Shown here piece after piece: positions 26,300-33,614 of a stretch of 40,559 nt of DNA. The translations under genes and the position numbers were made by a program. The stretch is taken from IMG/VR virus record IMGVR_UViG_3300031920_000219, positions 1-40,559 of that record; one strand, given 5' to 3'. The notes beneath the pieces were generated by a model. The model was given only the letters and a program-made list of their open reading frames with translations. It made no database searches and was not told the DNA's origin. Each line of letters starts with the position of its first letter. Position 1 is the first letter of the stretch. The DNA is from a virus.

Positions 26300-26980
26300 A
26301 TGAAATCTATATTAAAAAGCATCATATATAGGGGTTGGAGTACAGGAATAACATTTATGATTTCTTACATAGTAACAGGTAAGGTTGGTGTTAGTTGTAG
26401 TATTGCATTATTGGAATTAGTTTTTAAAACAATTACTTACTATATTTACGAAATAATTTGGATTAAAATATCAAAGAAAAATATGAAAACAATTTGGTTT
26501 ACAGGACTATCTGGATCAGGAAAATCTACAATCGCTGAAGAAATAGTTAAGCGTTACGAAATGAAAGGTAAGACTATATTCACTCTTGATGGTGATGTAT
26601 TACGTTCTGGATTAAATTCAGACTTAGGTTTCTCAGTTGATGATAGAACAGAAAATATTAGACGTGCAACTGAATTTGCTAAATTATTAAATAATAAAGA
26701 AATTCAGGTAATTGCAACATTCATCGCACCAACAAATGAAATAAGAAACTTAATTAAGAAAATGTTACCCAATGTATGTTTTGTTTATTTAAGTACAAGT
26801 CTTGAGGTATGTGAAGACCGTGATGTTAAGGGTTTATATAAGAAAGCACGTGCAGGTGAGATTAAGAATTTCACTGGTATTGATTCACCTTTTGAACCTA
26901 TGGATGATGCTTGGTTAACTCTTGATACTGATGAATTGAATGTTGAACAGTGCGCTGATATAATCATTGAAAAATTATGA
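26300..26980 (+). CDS. cysC: Membrane-anchored adenylylsulfate (APS) kinase: DUF2061-CysC fusion
   Basis: A 226-residue two-part protein. Residues ~3-57 form a DUF2061-like membrane domain with two helices (SIIYRGWSTGITFMISYIVTG and ALLELVFKTITYYIYEIIW). Residues 62-226 are an APS kinase: P-loop GLSGSGKST (69-77), LDGDVLRSGLN (97-106), DRTENIRR, ATFIAP, and a family-typical KARAGEIKNFTGIDSPFE. It phosphorylates APS to PAPS, a sulfate donor. No ATP sulfurylase or sulfotransferase is seen here. The fusion places PAPS synthesis at the membrane; purpose unknown. Confidence 0.88.
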   Translation: MKSILKSIIYRGWSTGITFMISYIVTGKVGVSCSIALLELVFKTITYYIYEIIWIKISKKNMKTIWFTGLSGSGKSTIAEEIVKRYEMKGKTIFTLDGDVLRSGLNSDLGFSVDDRTENIRRATEFAKLLNNKEIQVIATFIAPTNEIRNLIKKMLPNVCFVYLSTSLEVCEDRDVKGLYKKARAGEIKNFTGIDSPFEPMDDAWLTLDTDELNVEQCADIIIEKL

Positions 26981-27264
26981 AAACTAAAAATAAAGGATCA
27001 TATAAACTCAGATATAAAATTGCTGGTAAGATAATTGAATTATTTGTCGAAGTGATTTTAAAACAAGTAGTTGGACCTGTTAAACCCCTGCAGAATGTTT
27101 GGGAAGGTTTTGCTAAAGTTAATGATGTTAAATATGAATATGATGATTTAAAGTATGCAGTAGATGCTACATTATTAGCTCAAGAGATTGGATTAATAGA
27201 GAAAAAGAAATTGAAAGATATACATCTGAGAAAAATGAGAATTGTTGAAGAAATAATTAAATAA
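26977..27264 (+). CDS. Hypothetical protein coupled to the APS kinase
   Basis: A 95-residue basic protein overlapping the APS kinase stop by 4 bases (ATGA). The N-terminus has an amphipathic stretch (AGKIIELFVEVILKQVVG) and the rest is helical with a lysine-rich end. It could associate with the membrane or with the kinase, but nothing specific is recognised. Confidence 0.5.
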   Translation: MKTKNKGSYKLRYKIAGKIIELFVEVILKQVVGPVKPLQNVWEGFAKVNDVKYEYDDLKYAVDATLLAQEIGLIEKKKLKDIHLRKMRIVEEIIK

Positions 27265-27265
27265 T

Positions 27266-27547
27266 ATGAAAACAATTTACATATCACATAGTACTGAATA
27301 TGAAAAAGGTTGGGGTAATAAACCAGATGGTATTTTAATATCTAAAGATAAAACAATACTTGAAGATCGTATTAAACCATATAACAATAGAGAAAAAGGT
27401 TCATATGAATATTATTGGAATTATTCAGAAATTGAAGAAATTTATTGTATTAATAAAGATTTTGATAAATTAATATTCGATAATGATAGTCTTATTCATG
27501 TAGATTCATTAAAGCAATTAAAAATAGAATTATTTAAAAAAATATAA
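27266..27547 (+). CDS. Hypothetical protein
   Basis: A 93-residue protein, one base after the upstream stop. It is rich in Tyr, Lys and Asp with an alpha/beta pattern (TIYISHSTEYEKGW at the start). No motif or family recognised. Confidence 0.45.
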   Translation: MKTIYISHSTEYEKGWGNKPDGILISKDKTILEDRIKPYNNREKGSYEYYWNYSEIEEIYCINKDFDKLIFDNDSLIHVDSLKQLKIELFKKI

Positions 27548-27551
27548 TATT

Positions 27552-28517
27552 ATGAGAAGAGCATGTAGTGATTATGGTATTATTGAACATGATGATATAT
27601 TTATTGGTATTTCACTCGGTTATGACTATTGTAGTGAACATGAGTGGGGTATTAAAGGTATAAGAAGACAATTTGGTATACCTGAATCGTCAAAGAAAAA
27701 TATGGGTGTTGATAATAGAGTAATTACTGCAACACCTAAAGCTGTTTATCTTAACAATGAAAGTAAAAAAGAAGAACCTATTGAATTACTTTTCTTTAAG
27801 AAAAGTAAAAAGAAGGATAATTCATATGCCATTTTATGGGTTGGGTCTTCATATAGTGAACCTTTAGATAGATTACCAAATGAATTAAAAAACTATAAAG
27901 ACGATCTTGATTGGAATGAAGAATGGGGTGAAAAAAATCCAGAACATAAAAAAGACTTTGTTGTTACTGCATGGGATGAAGGTTCATTTGGTGTCGCTGT
28001 TAAAGGTGAAAAAGAAGTCAAGTTGTTGGAATGTCTATACGAACAATTTAAGGTCTATAATGTGGTTATTTCTCGTTTAAATATTTCAGGTGATAATCCA
28101 TTTGCAAATGCATCACTATCGTTATTAATTAAAGATCGTATACCTCAAGAAGGTTTAGATTCTTGGTATGCTGCCGATAAAGAATTATATGATCGTGAAG
28201 ATTATGAGAAAAAAATCGGCATGAAAAAAATCATCGAAAAACATGGAAATAAGAATGGTTATAATGAAGAAAATCATTTTCTTGCTTGTTCCCCAAAGTG
28301 GATTGATTATGAAGATAAGGAAAATCGTGAAAAAATAAAAAAAGAGTTTAATACTAAATATGATATCAATTATTGGATAAATTATTCAGATGATGATGAT
28401 ACTCATGGTTATTTTAGTGTTGAAGAGATCAAAAAATGGTTAACAACAAAAGGTCTTAAATTAACACAAGTAATAGCACAAAACGAAAAAAAGAAAAAAG
28501 GGTCTGTAACAAAATAA
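27552..28517 (+). CDS. Hypothetical protein, 321 residues
   Basis: An unrecognised soluble protein. The N-terminus (GIIEHDDIFIGISLGYDYCSEHEWG) and the beta-rich middle (IELLFFKKS, YAILWVGSSY, FVVTAWDEGSFGVAV) suggest a compact alpha/beta domain up to ~residue 200. The C-terminal third is charged and ends in a basic tail. It follows the previous gene by 4 bases. Mixed acidic runs (DDDD at ~281) are seen but no catalytic motif. Confidence 0.5.
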   Translation: MRRACSDYGIIEHDDIFIGISLGYDYCSEHEWGIKGIRRQFGIPESSKKNMGVDNRVITATPKAVYLNNESKKEEPIELLFFKKSKKKDNSYAILWVGSSYSEPLDRLPNELKNYKDDLDWNEEWGEKNPEHKKDFVVTAWDEGSFGVAVKGEKEVKLLECLYEQFKVYNVVISRLNISGDNPFANASLSLLIKDRIPQEGLDSWYAADKELYDREDYEKKIGMKKIIEKHGNKNGYNEENHFLACSPKWIDYEDKENREKIKKEFNTKYDINYWINYSDDDDTHGYFSVEEIKKWLTTKGLKLTQVIAQNEKKKKGSVTK

Positions 28518-28524
28518 AATAATT

Positions 28525-28812
28525 ATGGAAACAAAAATGATTGAAGTTTGTGAGGCTGTTTTAATCGATGTGACTTGTGCACATAATGACAGTGTTGATA
28601 TTAAAGCAGGTGGTCCACTTACATTGGGGTATGAATTCTATGTTATTTCAGCTAATATTGATAAATTAAAAATAGTTATTAAAGCTTGGTTGAAAAAATA
28701 TAGAAGGAAATTTTTATATATTCAAGTTCGAACTAAATCAGAGTTCCCTGTTAAAAATCTATGGACTCCGGAAATGATTGAAAATTGTATTAAAGAAAAT
28801 GAGGTAGTGTAA
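28525..28812 (+). CDS. Hypothetical protein
   Basis: A 95-residue alpha/beta protein with start METKMIEVCEAVLID and central YEFYVISANIDKLKIVIKAW. No recognised family. It starts 7 bases after the upstream gene. Confidence 0.45.
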   Translation: METKMIEVCEAVLIDVTCAHNDSVDIKAGGPLTLGYEFYVISANIDKLKIVIKAWLKKYRRKFLYIQVRTKSEFPVKNLWTPEMIENCIKENEVV

Positions 28813-28813
28813 T

Positions 28814-28876
28814 ATGGAAAAATCACAAGATCAAATTATGGTAGATCAAAATCAAGATTCAAACAAAAACGAATAA
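28814..28876 (+). CDS. Possible 20-residue peptide
   Basis: A tiny ORF (MEKSQDQIMVDQ then a polar Asn/Gln/Lys tail) starting one base after the upstream stop and placed like other genes of this tightly packed block. It is highly polar. It could be a real small peptide, a leader, or chance. Confidence 0.25.
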   Translation: MEKSQDQIMVDQNQDSNKNE

Positions 28877-28906
28877 GAAAAATTTGTAAAATTAAAAAAT
28901 AGTAAT

Positions 28907-29812
28907 ATGAAATCAAGTAGATCAAATCGTGTGGGTATAAAAGAACTTGAAATCTTTGATGATTTTAATATAGATAATAACTTACCTAAACACCAAAAAG
29001 AAAACCAAGCTGAACTCACATTAAATGGTGACACACCTCCTAATGGGGTTATTTTTAGCGTACCTACTGAAAATAGTAGTTGGGGTGTGGAGGATAGTGA
29101 AATATCATACAAGAAAAAAACAAATTGGTTTATCCGTAGAATCATAAAAAATTACCTTAAAAAAGTTAAAAGAAAAAATACAATTATTACAATTCGTGAA
29201 TATTTCTTAAATTTCGCAGAGAATTTTAATGAACTTACACCTGTTGCTGATATTGCTGATCACTATGAAAAGGCAATTATACAATCTACGGAACTTGGTC
29301 AGGAGTCATTAACTGAGAAATTGAAAGATTTATTAGGGGTGGTGAGAGGTGAAACACATTTAATTCAAATGGGTTTGAAAAATTATGTAACTCAAGCACA
29401 GGTCCTTGATTTTTTCGAGAAAACAGATGAAGATAAAAATCTTAAATTAACATGGATTCAAAATTTTGTCAAGGTAATTCCGAATAAGATTGTTAAATTG
29501 AAAAAAGAAATTGATTCCCGGAATGTTTTTGATAATTATGTTATTCTTCATTATGATCCATTGGGGACAGCAACTTCATTAACTAAAGAAGAAGAGGAAT
29601 TAAAAAAAGACCCTATTCTATTTGGGGTAATCAAAAACAGTACCCGGTTATATTATGTCGGTGATTGGAAAGATGATTATTGTGATCTTACTCTTGAAGG
29701 TATGTTTGAGAGTTTAGGTGAAAAAACGTTGGAGATTAACAATAAGAATTTAAAGACCTATATTAATAAAGTAGGTGAGTATGAACAAAGAAGAAGAAAA
29801 CAAAGTAAATAA
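28907..29812 (+). CDS. Hypothetical protein, 301 residues
   Basis: An unrecognised protein. Residues 1-70 are polar and probably disordered; ~80-95 are basic (RRIIKNYLKKVKRKN); the middle is helical (YEKAIIQSTELGQESLTEKLKDLLG); ~215-280 are more beta-like. It has no membrane segment or known motif. It lies 45 bases before the SPFH gene. Confidence 0.5.
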   Translation: MKSSRSNRVGIKELEIFDDFNIDNNLPKHQKENQAELTLNGDTPPNGVIFSVPTENSSWGVEDSEISYKKKTNWFIRRIIKNYLKKVKRKNTIITIREYFLNFAENFNELTPVADIADHYEKAIIQSTELGQESLTEKLKDLLGVVRGETHLIQMGLKNYVTQAQVLDFFEKTDEDKNLKLTWIQNFVKVIPNKIVKLKKEIDSRNVFDNYVILHYDPLGTATSLTKEEEELKKDPILFGVIKNSTRLYYVGDWKDDYCDLTLEGMFESLGEKTLEINNKNLKTYINKVGEYEQRRRKQSK

Positions 29813-29856
29813 ATATATTAAAAATTAAATTATTAATCATTAAAAAAAAATTAATT

Positions 29857-30705
29857 ATGAAAACAAGTGGAATTATTTTAGGAGTTATTGCTGCAGGTAT
29901 TATTATTTTATTTGCAACAATTGTCGGTTATGAACGTATTGATGCTGGTTATGACGGTATTCGTGTAAACAAATACGGTGATGAAAAAGGTGTTGATAAA
30001 GTGTCAGAAGTTACTGGTGCAGTATGGTATATTAAATGGAAATATGATATTTATGAAGCACCAACACATACTTTGGATTATGATTTTGTATTTAATTCGG
30101 TTAAAACAAAGGACTTAATGGATACAGATATTGGTATTGGTGTTCAAGTTAAATTACCTGCAGGTCATACACCTAAAATATTTATTAAATATAGAAGATA
30201 TTTTTCGGGCAATAGTGTTGATTTAACACCCATTATTAATAAATTTGCAAGACAAGCTGTCTCTGATGCAGTTGGTCAATATAAAGCAGAAGAGTTAATT
30301 ATACATAAATCTGAATTTAGATTATTAGCTGATTCTATTTTAAAAGTGAGATTAAAAGGAGTTGGTTTAGAATGTGAGGAACTTTTCTTAGTAGGTGATC
30401 CTAATATTCCGGAAGCGTTGAGAACTAATGTTGAAGCAAAATTAAATGCATCTATAATTGCACAACAAAAAGAATCAGAAATAAGACAACGTAAAGCTGA
30501 AGCAAGTAAATTAATTATCGATGCTCGTGCTGATTCTGCTGCAACTGTAATTCGTGCTGCTGGTGAAGCTCAAGCACTTAGACTAAAGAAAATGCAACTT
30601 ACTCCATTACTTGTTCAAGAACAATATATTAATAAGTGGGACGGTAATTATGGCACAGGTAATGTATATGGTCAAGGTGCATTAATGTATAAACAACTTA
30701 AATAA
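29857..30705 (+). CDS. SPFH/prohibitin-family membrane protein
   Basis: A 282-residue protein. An N-terminal membrane anchor (GIILGVIAAGIIILFATIVG) is followed by an SPFH domain (YERIDAGYDGIRVNKYG onward, with VGLECEELFLV near 170-180) and a long coiled-coil tail rich in Ala/Glu/Arg (ASKLIIDARADSAATVIRAAGEAQ) typical of prohibitins. These proteins form large ring assemblies on membranes. In a phage it may shape the host membrane or act in lysis control or exclusion; role unknown. Confidence 0.88.
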   Translation: MKTSGIILGVIAAGIIILFATIVGYERIDAGYDGIRVNKYGDEKGVDKVSEVTGAVWYIKWKYDIYEAPTHTLDYDFVFNSVKTKDLMDTDIGIGVQVKLPAGHTPKIFIKYRRYFSGNSVDLTPIINKFARQAVSDAVGQYKAEELIIHKSEFRLLADSILKVRLKGVGLECEELFLVGDPNIPEALRTNVEAKLNASIIAQQKESEIRQRKAEASKLIIDARADSAATVIRAAGEAQALRLKKMQLTPLLVQEQYINKWDGNYGTGNVYGQGALMYKQLK

Positions 30706-30713
30706 GTAAAATT

Positions 30714-30923
30714 ATGAAAAAGTATTGGACAATTGTATTATTATACGTCTTGGGTGTTATTGCTTTTTTTAGTGGTTTATCTTATTCTCTTGATTTTTTA
30801 ACCGCAGCTAATTCAATACTTAATTATGTTGGAATAGTAATAATTATTGCTATGCTTTTTTTAGCATGGGTTATGTTTGATCAGGGAATAAAACTATCAA
30901 AGAAAAACCAGAAAAAAACCTGA
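30714..30923 (+). CDS. Small two-helix membrane protein
   Basis: A 69-residue hydrophobic protein with two membrane segments (WTIVLLYVLGVIAFFSGLSY and LNYVGIVIIIAMLFLAWVMF) and a basic tail KLSKKNQKKT. It starts 8 bases after the SPFH gene and is followed by a terminator, so it may work with the SPFH protein at the membrane. Confidence 0.55.
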   Translation: MKKYWTIVLLYVLGVIAFFSGLSYSLDFLTAANSILNYVGIVIIIAMLFLAWVMFDQGIKLSKKNQKKT

Positions 30924-30953
30924 TGATAATAATACATCAGAGAAATAAAATTC

Positions 30954-30984
30954 AAAAGGTGAGGTAATACTCACCTTTTTTTTT
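30954..30984 (+). terminator. Rho-independent terminator
   Basis: Stem AAAAGGTGAG / CTCACCTTTT around GTAATA, followed by a run of T. It ends the SPFH transcript and is followed by a likely promoter for the gene at 31018. Confidence 0.9.
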
Positions 30985-30996
30985 GTTATACTTAAT

Positions 30997-31006
30997 AATT
31001 ATTTAT
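30997..31006 (+). promoter_or_regulatory. AATTATTTAT promoter-like motif
   Basis: A looser match to AGTATTTAT, 12 bases before the ATG at 31018 and straight after a terminator, as at 14764. Confidence 0.35.
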
Positions 31007-31017
31007 ACTTTTGGTCA

Positions 31018-31290
31018 ATGAAAGATTTAACGGATAAAAAATTATTGGAAATTGGTTTCAAAAAAAATAATGTAACTCCCGAAGAAGCTGGTACTGAATT
31101 CGGGTATAGTTATTTTACTTTGGAATTGTTTAGTGGTGAATGTTTACTTACTCAATCAAATGACGAATGTGATGGTGGTTTATATTATGTAACTTTTCTA
31201 AGTATGGATGGTGCTGGTAAATTTTGGAATAGTGATGTTATTGTTGAAATGGTTAAATTAATAAAATCGGGGGATAAAAATGGGATTTAA
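31018..31290 (+). CDS. Hypothetical protein
   Basis: A 90-residue protein with alpha/beta pattern (FGYSYFTLELFSGECLL, GLYYVTFLSMDG). No family recognised. It is the first gene of the last phage operon; its end overlaps the zinc-ribbon gene by 11 bases. Confidence 0.5.
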   Translation: MKDLTDKKLLEIGFKKNNVTPEEAGTEFGYSYFTLELFSGECLLTQSNDECDGGLYYVTFLSMDGAGKFWNSDVIVEMVKLIKSGDKNGI

Positions 31291-31687
31291 TGTAACTATA
31301 GATATTTTTGATAAGGTAGAAGTGAGGCATAAAAAACTTTTACAAAAAACTGAAGAAAAATATAAAATTCTAACAGAAAATGCTCATCAAAAAATAAAAG
31401 AAAAAGGTGGTGAGACTTTACTCAACTGCCCCAAATGTGAAAAAAGATCACAAGCAAAGAAATATCAATGGGCAGAATTATATTATTATGTAGCACCATA
31501 TAGTTGTACTGGTGGTGATTATAATAAACATGTGGGTATTATCCTTGCATGTCCTAAATGTGGTTGGGATATAAAAATGTATAAAGATGATCCATATAAT
31601 CCTAATCATAATAGTGAAAAATATTATAAGTTACGTTCTTTAGTTAGTGAATTTGGTATTAAATGTAAAGATGAATATTCAAAATGA
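31280..31687 (+). CDS. Zinc-ribbon protein
   Basis: A 135-residue protein with two CxxC knuckles, CPKCEK (~51-56) and CPKCGW (~93-98), separated by ~40 residues rich in Tyr and containing one more Cys and His. This is a treble-clef or zinc-ribbon arrangement. It overlaps both neighbours (11 bases upstream, 4 bases downstream). Function unknown; a nucleic-acid or protein adaptor role would be usual. Confidence 0.6.
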   Translation: MGFNVTIDIFDKVEVRHKKLLQKTEEKYKILTENAHQKIKEKGGETLLNCPKCEKRSQAKKYQWAELYYYVAPYSCTGGDYNKHVGIILACPKCGWDIKMYKDDPYNPNHNSEKYYKLRSLVSEFGIKCKDEYSK

Positions 31688-32388
31688 AATTTTTAATACA
31701 AACATATGATAGTCAAGTTACTCATGATTTTAGTTTTACACTGATTAAAAGTTGTGAATTCCAAAATTGGTTGAATAAAAGTAATGATTTTACTTTTGAT
31801 TTAACTGATAATACGATTGATGAGAATTATAATGAATTCGATAATTTATTAATACCTGTTATACCTATTGGTAGTGTTGATTTTGTTATTAATTATTTAG
31901 AGAAATTTTATAAACTTACACCGAGACCTATAAATATACCGGACCAATTATTGGACAATAAATTTACATTAAGAAATATTATTAATGGGACTGAGAAAGA
32001 TATTGTTGGTGAGAAATTTGTAAAATCTAACGATAAAATTAAATCATTCACTGAGATTTGTACTACAGCACCTGCTTGTAATTATCAAATTTCAGATTTA
32101 ATCGAGATCGATAGTGAGTGGAGAGGTTTTATATATAAAGGGGAGTTAGTTGGGTTACAAAATTATTCCGGGGACTTTGATGTTTTTCCGGATGTGACAC
32201 AAATTAAAGAAATGATAAAAACATATACCGACCAACCAATAGCATTTACTTTGGATGTGGGTATTTACAATAATAAAACCTTTGTAATTGAAGTACATGA
32301 TTTTTTTAGTTGTGGTTTATATGGTTTTGCCGACCATAGAGTATTACCATTCATGTTTTCAAGGTGGTTTTATGAATATATAAAATAA
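31684..32388 (+). CDS. ATP-grasp protein of the R2K clade
   Basis: A 234-residue protein. The segment LLIPVIPIGSVDFVINYL, then PRPINIPDQLLDN and FTLRNII, matches the N-terminal part of R2K ATP-grasp ligases. Downstream strands follow (VGEKFVKS, YQISDLIEIDSEWRGFIYKG, IAFTLDVGIYNNKTFVIEVHDFF), the last carrying the D...E-x-x-D/N metal-binding pattern of ATP-grasp enzymes. R2K members are predicted peptide/protein ligases often found in phages and conflict loci. It is coupled to the zinc-ribbon gene by ATGA. Confidence 0.7.
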   Translation: MKFLIQTYDSQVTHDFSFTLIKSCEFQNWLNKSNDFTFDLTDNTIDENYNEFDNLLIPVIPIGSVDFVINYLEKFYKLTPRPINIPDQLLDNKFTLRNIINGTEKDIVGEKFVKSNDKIKSFTEICTTAPACNYQISDLIEIDSEWRGFIYKGELVGLQNYSGDFDVFPDVTQIKEMIKTYTDQPIAFTLDVGIYNNKTFVIEVHDFFSCGLYGFADHRVLPFMFSRWFYEYIK

Positions 32389-32409
32389 TTTTAATTAAAA
32401 ATAGATACT

Positions 32410-32613
32410 ATGTTAACAGAAGTTGTATTTTCACCTGTCTTTGATAAAGATATACAAAAAAACATTATTAATTCTCCGATTTGGAAAGAAGCATATAAAC
32501 CGGATGAAATTGTGGGTATTAAAAAAACACTACATGAATATCATATTAAGTTCGATGGGTTAATTCCAATTCAGGTAACTAAATTAAAAAAAGTTAGAAG
32601 AGATGCAAATTAA
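32410..32613 (+). CDS. Small hypothetical protein
   Basis: A 67-residue protein (MLTEVVFSPVFDKDIQKN at the start, basic end KLKKVRRDAN), overlapping the next gene by 11 bases. No motif recognised. Confidence 0.45.
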   Translation: MLTEVVFSPVFDKDIQKNIINSPIWKEAYKPDEIVGIKKTLHEYHIKFDGLIPIQVTKLKKVRRDAN

Positions 32614-32863
32614 TGTTGGTTGTTCAGACGATTATGCTTCTTTAGATTCGGGGAAGTATGAATTTTATTATGGTTACGAGGTAATTTATAATGAAAATGA
32701 TGACGATAGTGAATGGTGTTTTCAAGTAAAAGAACAAGGTAAGGAAATTATGAAAATACCTACTTCAGAAATAATTAAACAATCAGGTAACTCATTATTA
32801 GATTATCCTCGTGATTTTCTAATTGCCGGGATTGGTATATGGTTACTATTAAAAAATAAATAA
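32603..32863 (+). CDS. Small hypothetical protein
   Basis: An 86-residue acidic protein with beta-strand pattern (KYEFYYGYEVIYNENDDD) and a hydrophobic C-terminal segment (FLIAGIGIWLLLKNK) that may touch the membrane. It overlaps the upstream gene by 11 bases and the next begins one base after its stop. Confidence 0.45.
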   Translation: MQINVGCSDDYASLDSGKYEFYYGYEVIYNENDDDSEWCFQVKEQGKEIMKIPTSEIIKQSGNSLLDYPRDFLIAGIGIWLLLKNK

Positions 32864-32864
32864 A

Positions 32865-33071
32865 ATGACAAAAAAAGAAAAAGAAATAATTGCGGATATT
32901 CGTAATAAATTTACTCCCTTATTCAACTATTTTACAATGAAAGAGGATTTGGACAATACTGACCTACCTCCGGGGCAAAAAGCTGATCTTGATAAGATAA
33001 TTGAAGATGAGAATAAAATTGCACAAACAAATATGAAGATCATAGTAAAACAACTTAAAGCATTAGGATAG
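32865..33071 (+). CDS. Small helical protein
   Basis: A 68-residue charged, helical protein (MTKKEKEIIADIRNKF at the start). Its stop TAG lies inside the beginning of a second open frame (33067-33318) that lacks a normal start codon, so the two may be halves of one frame-disrupted or frameshifted gene. Confidence 0.45.
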   Translation: MTKKEKEIIADIRNKFTPLFNYFTMKEDLDNTDLPPGQKADLDKIIEDENKIAQTNMKIIVKQLKALG

Positions 33072-33318
33072 TGTTGTAACTAAATCAGATACTAATATAA
33101 CTAAAAAAGTAGAAGTTTTAGAAGGTATATTTAAAGATTCTTATGGTAATGTAGTAAAACATGGTGATAAAGTGTTTATTGAAGAACATGCATATAATTA
33201 TCTATTTAATCAACAAGAAGTTGTTGTGAAATGGTATCAAGAAGAAGGTTACTATGGTTACATACTAGATGGTCAACAATACAATTTTGGTTTTATTAAT
33301 TCATTTAAGAAACTTTAA
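33067..33318 (+). pseudogene. Open frame without start codon: frameshifted 3' part or recoded gene
   Basis: 83 sense codons remain open with protein-like composition (EGIFKDSYGNVVKHGDKVFI, EVVVKWYQEEGYYGYILDG, FGFINSFKKL), ending in a TAA that overlaps the next ATG (TAATG) exactly as for real genes here. There is no in-frame ATG, GTG or TTG before the conserved-looking part; the frame opens at GAT 33067, just inside the end of the upstream gene. A +1 shift at TTAGGATAG would fuse both. It may be programmed frameshifting, a mutation, a rare start codon (ATA), or a sequencing error. Confidence 0.45.
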
Positions 33319-33614
33319 TGTATAAAGTTGTTACTGAAGATAAAAAATCATTAGGTTTAAGAAAAAACCCTAATGTTATGTCTTTCCCTCTTAATCAGTG
33401 GGTTGAAGAACAATTACCAAAAATTGGTAATTCTGATTTTGGTGGTATTTGGTGTTGTGAAAAACTATCATCTGCCCGGTCATTAAAAAAATATTATGAA
33501 AGTAGATACGGTGATGCTAAAATATTTTCATGTGAAATTGGTAATATTTTATATCAAAATTCGTACAGAACTAAAACAGATCGTGTTAAATTAATTCAAG
33601 AAATTAATGAGTGA
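33318..33614 (+). CDS. Hypothetical protein
   Basis: A 98-residue protein, start overlapping the previous stop (TAATG). It has a plausible alpha/beta domain (GGIWCCEKLSSARSLKKYYESRYGDAKIFSCEIG) resembling small phage proteins that carry an Arg/Tyr-rich helix, but no family is recognised. It overlaps the helicase gene by 8 bases. Confidence 0.5.
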   Translation: MYKVVTEDKKSLGLRKNPNVMSFPLNQWVEEQLPKIGNSDFGGIWCCEKLSSARSLKKYYESRYGDAKIFSCEIGNILYQNSYRTKTDRVKLIQEINE

